This document shows, piece after piece, positions 51,359 to 52,805 of a DNA stretch of 52,805 bases. Within the stretch, counting starts at the first letter, position 1. Each line of letters opens with the position of its first letter. Source of the DNA: Methanobacterium sp. UBA410 (lineage in GTDB: Archaea; Methanobacteriota; Methanobacteria; Methanobacteriales; Methanobacteriaceae); the NCBI GenBank assembly GCA_002498385.1, contig DAHH01000016.1:56577-109381 (forward strand), in the 5' to 3' direction. The notes beneath the pieces were generated by a model, which worked only from the letters and a program-made list of their open reading frames with translations, was not told the origin of the DNA and did no database searches. The position numbers and the translations under genes are program-made.

Positions 51359-51649
51359 TTGCTCACCCCAAAAGTTTGTCAAAACTTTAATTAAATCAAT
51401 TCAATGATTAAGTATAAACTTATAAGTATCTGAATAAGTTCTTAGAAATAATTTCTGCCTTAGAAATAATTTCTGGATAAACACGTGTAGAAACAATTCT
51501 AAAAGTTTTAAAAAAAATTATGCTAAAATTAGAAAAATTGATGAAACGATTGAAAAAGAAGAAATACGCAAGATATAAATATGGAAGTTAACCAAAATTC
51601 CATTAAATATCACATTTAAACTTTTAATAATCTAAAAGAAGGTGTTTTC
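51359..51649. other. Intergenic region upstream of the radical SAM gene
   Basis: Contains a duplication CTTAGAAATAATTTCTG (about 51441-51475) and no Cys-rich or leader-like small ORF that would be a peptide substrate for the downstream enzyme. Confidence 0.5.
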
Positions 51650-52783
51650 ATGGCTTTTCATGTAATGTTAATCCCCACATTGGGATGTCCTTCAAACTGC
51701 AGTTACTGCTGGAGTTCTGATGAGGGATCCCCGCTTATGGACATTGAAGTTATCGAAGAAGTTGTGAAATGGCTTAAAAACTTCCGAAGGGAACCTGTTA
51801 CCTTCACCTTCCACGGAGGGGAACCACTTCTTGCAGGCTACGATTTTTACAGGAAAGCTCTGCCCATGTTAACAGAAGGTTTAAGCCATCTTAAACCAGC
51901 CCTTGCACTTCAAAGCAACCTTTGGAACCTTACAGATGAAATGGCAGAACTCTTCCACGAGTACAACATTCCAATAGGTTCAAGTATAGACGGGCCCCAA
52001 GAGCTAAACGATCTGCAGAGAGGGGCAGGGTACTTTGAAAAAACCATGAGGGGCTATGAAATTGCAAAAGCCCATAATTTAAGGGTGAGCTTCATATCCA
52101 CAATAACATCTTATTCCATAGATCACAAGGAGGACATATTCAATTTCTTCTTAGATAAAGGTTTAAACCTCAAGATACATCCAGCATTACCATCTTTACG
52201 CGATGATAGACCCGAAAAATGGGCCATTTCTCCCAAACAGTATGGTGAGCTGTTAATCTATCTTCTTGACAGGTACCTAGAGAACGTGGAGGACATCACC
52301 GTTATGAACATAGACAACCTCTGTAAAAGTGTTTTCCTGCGCAGGGGCACTGTGTGCACCTACGTTGACTGTATGGGTGATACTTTTGCTGTTGGGCCTG
52401 ATGGAAGCATATATCCATGCTACCGTTTTGTTGGAATGCCTGAGTACGTTATGGGCAACGTTCGCGATCATCCAACTGTTGAAGAACTTGCAGAATCAGC
52501 CCCAGCCCGGTTGCTTGAAGATTACAAGGAATACGTTGACGAGGAGTGTTCTCAATGCGAATACATAAAATTCTGCAGGGGAGGCTGTCCTTACAATGCC
52601 ATAACACCCCACAATGGGAAAATTAAGGGGCTTGATCCCCACTGTACAGCCTACAAGATGATATTTAAGGAGATCACAGAAAGGGCAAACAAGGAGTTTT
52701 CCTCAGCACCTAACATGGGCATGCTCTTTGCAAGGCCAAAAGAAAAACCAACTATAATGTCTTTAATGCTTAAACGTTCTTAA
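51650..52783 (+). CDS. Radical SAM/SPASM peptide-modifying-type enzyme
   Basis: A 377-aa enzyme. The radical SAM cluster is TLGCPSNCSYCW (Cys13, Cys17, Cys20) and FHGGEPLL is the SAM-contact motif. The C-terminal SPASM-type domain has YPCYRFVG, CSQCEYIKFCRGGCPYN and a later Cys, for one or two auxiliary [4Fe-4S] clusters. It resembles the methanogen family annotated as putative peptide-modifying radical SAM enzyme (TIGR04083), whose partner is a small Cys-rich peptide. No such peptide lies upstream within the window; it could lie beyond 52805. AAGGTGTTTTC precedes the ATG. Full-length. Confidence 0.88.
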   Translation: MAFHVMLIPTLGCPSNCSYCWSSDEGSPLMDIEVIEEVVKWLKNFRREPVTFTFHGGEPLLAGYDFYRKALPMLTEGLSHLKPALALQSNLWNLTDEMAELFHEYNIPIGSSIDGPQELNDLQRGAGYFEKTMRGYEIAKAHNLRVSFISTITSYSIDHKEDIFNFFLDKGLNLKIHPALPSLRDDRPEKWAISPKQYGELLIYLLDRYLENVEDITVMNIDNLCKSVFLRRGTVCTYVDCMGDTFAVGPDGSIYPCYRFVGMPEYVMGNVRDHPTVEELAESAPARLLEDYKEYVDEECSQCEYIKFCRGGCPYNAITPHNGKIKGLDPHCTAYKMIFKEITERANKEFSSAPNMGMLFARPKEKPTIMSLMLKRS

Positions 52784-52805
52784 AAGAAACTCAACCTTAA
52801 AGAAA

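Overview
The window looks like a stretch of a Methanobacterium-type chromosome (Methanobacteriales, hydrogenotrophic methanogen). The evidence is a pseudomurein-lytic/binding secreted protein, archaeal-type enzymes (RibL-type FAD synthase, deoxyhypusine synthase, the two-protein homocysteine biosynthesis pair, a free-standing ThrRS editing domain, DUF460), ribosome-binding sites of the GGAGGTGAT type, and AT-rich intergenic DNA with TTTATAT-type TATA boxes. I cannot name the species.

Layout. 0.2-9 kb: housekeeping and envelope-precursor genes (UDP-GlcNAc 2-epimerase, DUF460 nuclease-like protein, truA, hisA, PEP-utilizing-like protein, a lipid-linked sugar flippase). 9.2-17 kb: ribL, a large secreted pseudomurein-targeting protein (glycosidase-like + pseudomurein-binding + Pei-type peptidase), a ThiN-HIT fusion, a SIS isomerase, a small heat-shock protein and a Nog1-like GTPase. 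17.2-22 kb: AMMECR1, tldD and the aspartate-semialdehyde sulfurtransferase pair. 22.3-27.3 kb: a cobalt/nickel ECF importer (cbiMNQO) with a duplicated ATPase gene, and between the two cbiO copies a nickel permease gene broken by about three frameshifts. 27.5-31.4 kb: pyrF, a membrane protein, deoxyhypusine synthase and an HTH-CBS regulator.

31.4-41.6 kb is an accessory metal island. It carries three decayed tyrosine-recombinase remnants, and 183-210 bp direct repeats (31444-31626 and 39929-40138) bracket most of it. It holds an arsenic operon (DGC protein, a CCGGGSCC-tailed protein, a QueG-like Fe-S protein, a zinc ribbon, ArsR, ACR3) itself flanked by a second pair of ~52-bp repeats, then a copper-type P1B ATPase with a small His/Met-rich membrane peptide. 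A molbindin and frameshifted membrane genes follow the right-hand repeat. 41.8-52.8 kb mixes small membrane/zinc-ribbon proteins, two secreted proteins sharing a promoter and leader architecture, ExoD, flavin reductase, UspA, Nudix, nitroreductase and a peptide-modifying-type radical SAM enzyme at the edge.

The two most unusual signals are linked. (1) Several genes (ribL, tldD, the copper ATPase and both secreted proteins at 44.1 and 46.7 kb) have a strong Shine-Dalgarno 6-7 nt before an in-frame AUU/AUA/AUC codon and no suitable AUG/GUG/UUG, suggesting non-canonical initiation. (2) The mRNAs of three secreted envelope proteins (12.3, 44.1, 46.7 kb) share an upstream element and a TATA box placed so that the predicted transcript begins in a 5-8 bp-stem hairpin, a candidate 5'-end RNA element for a surface-protein regulon.
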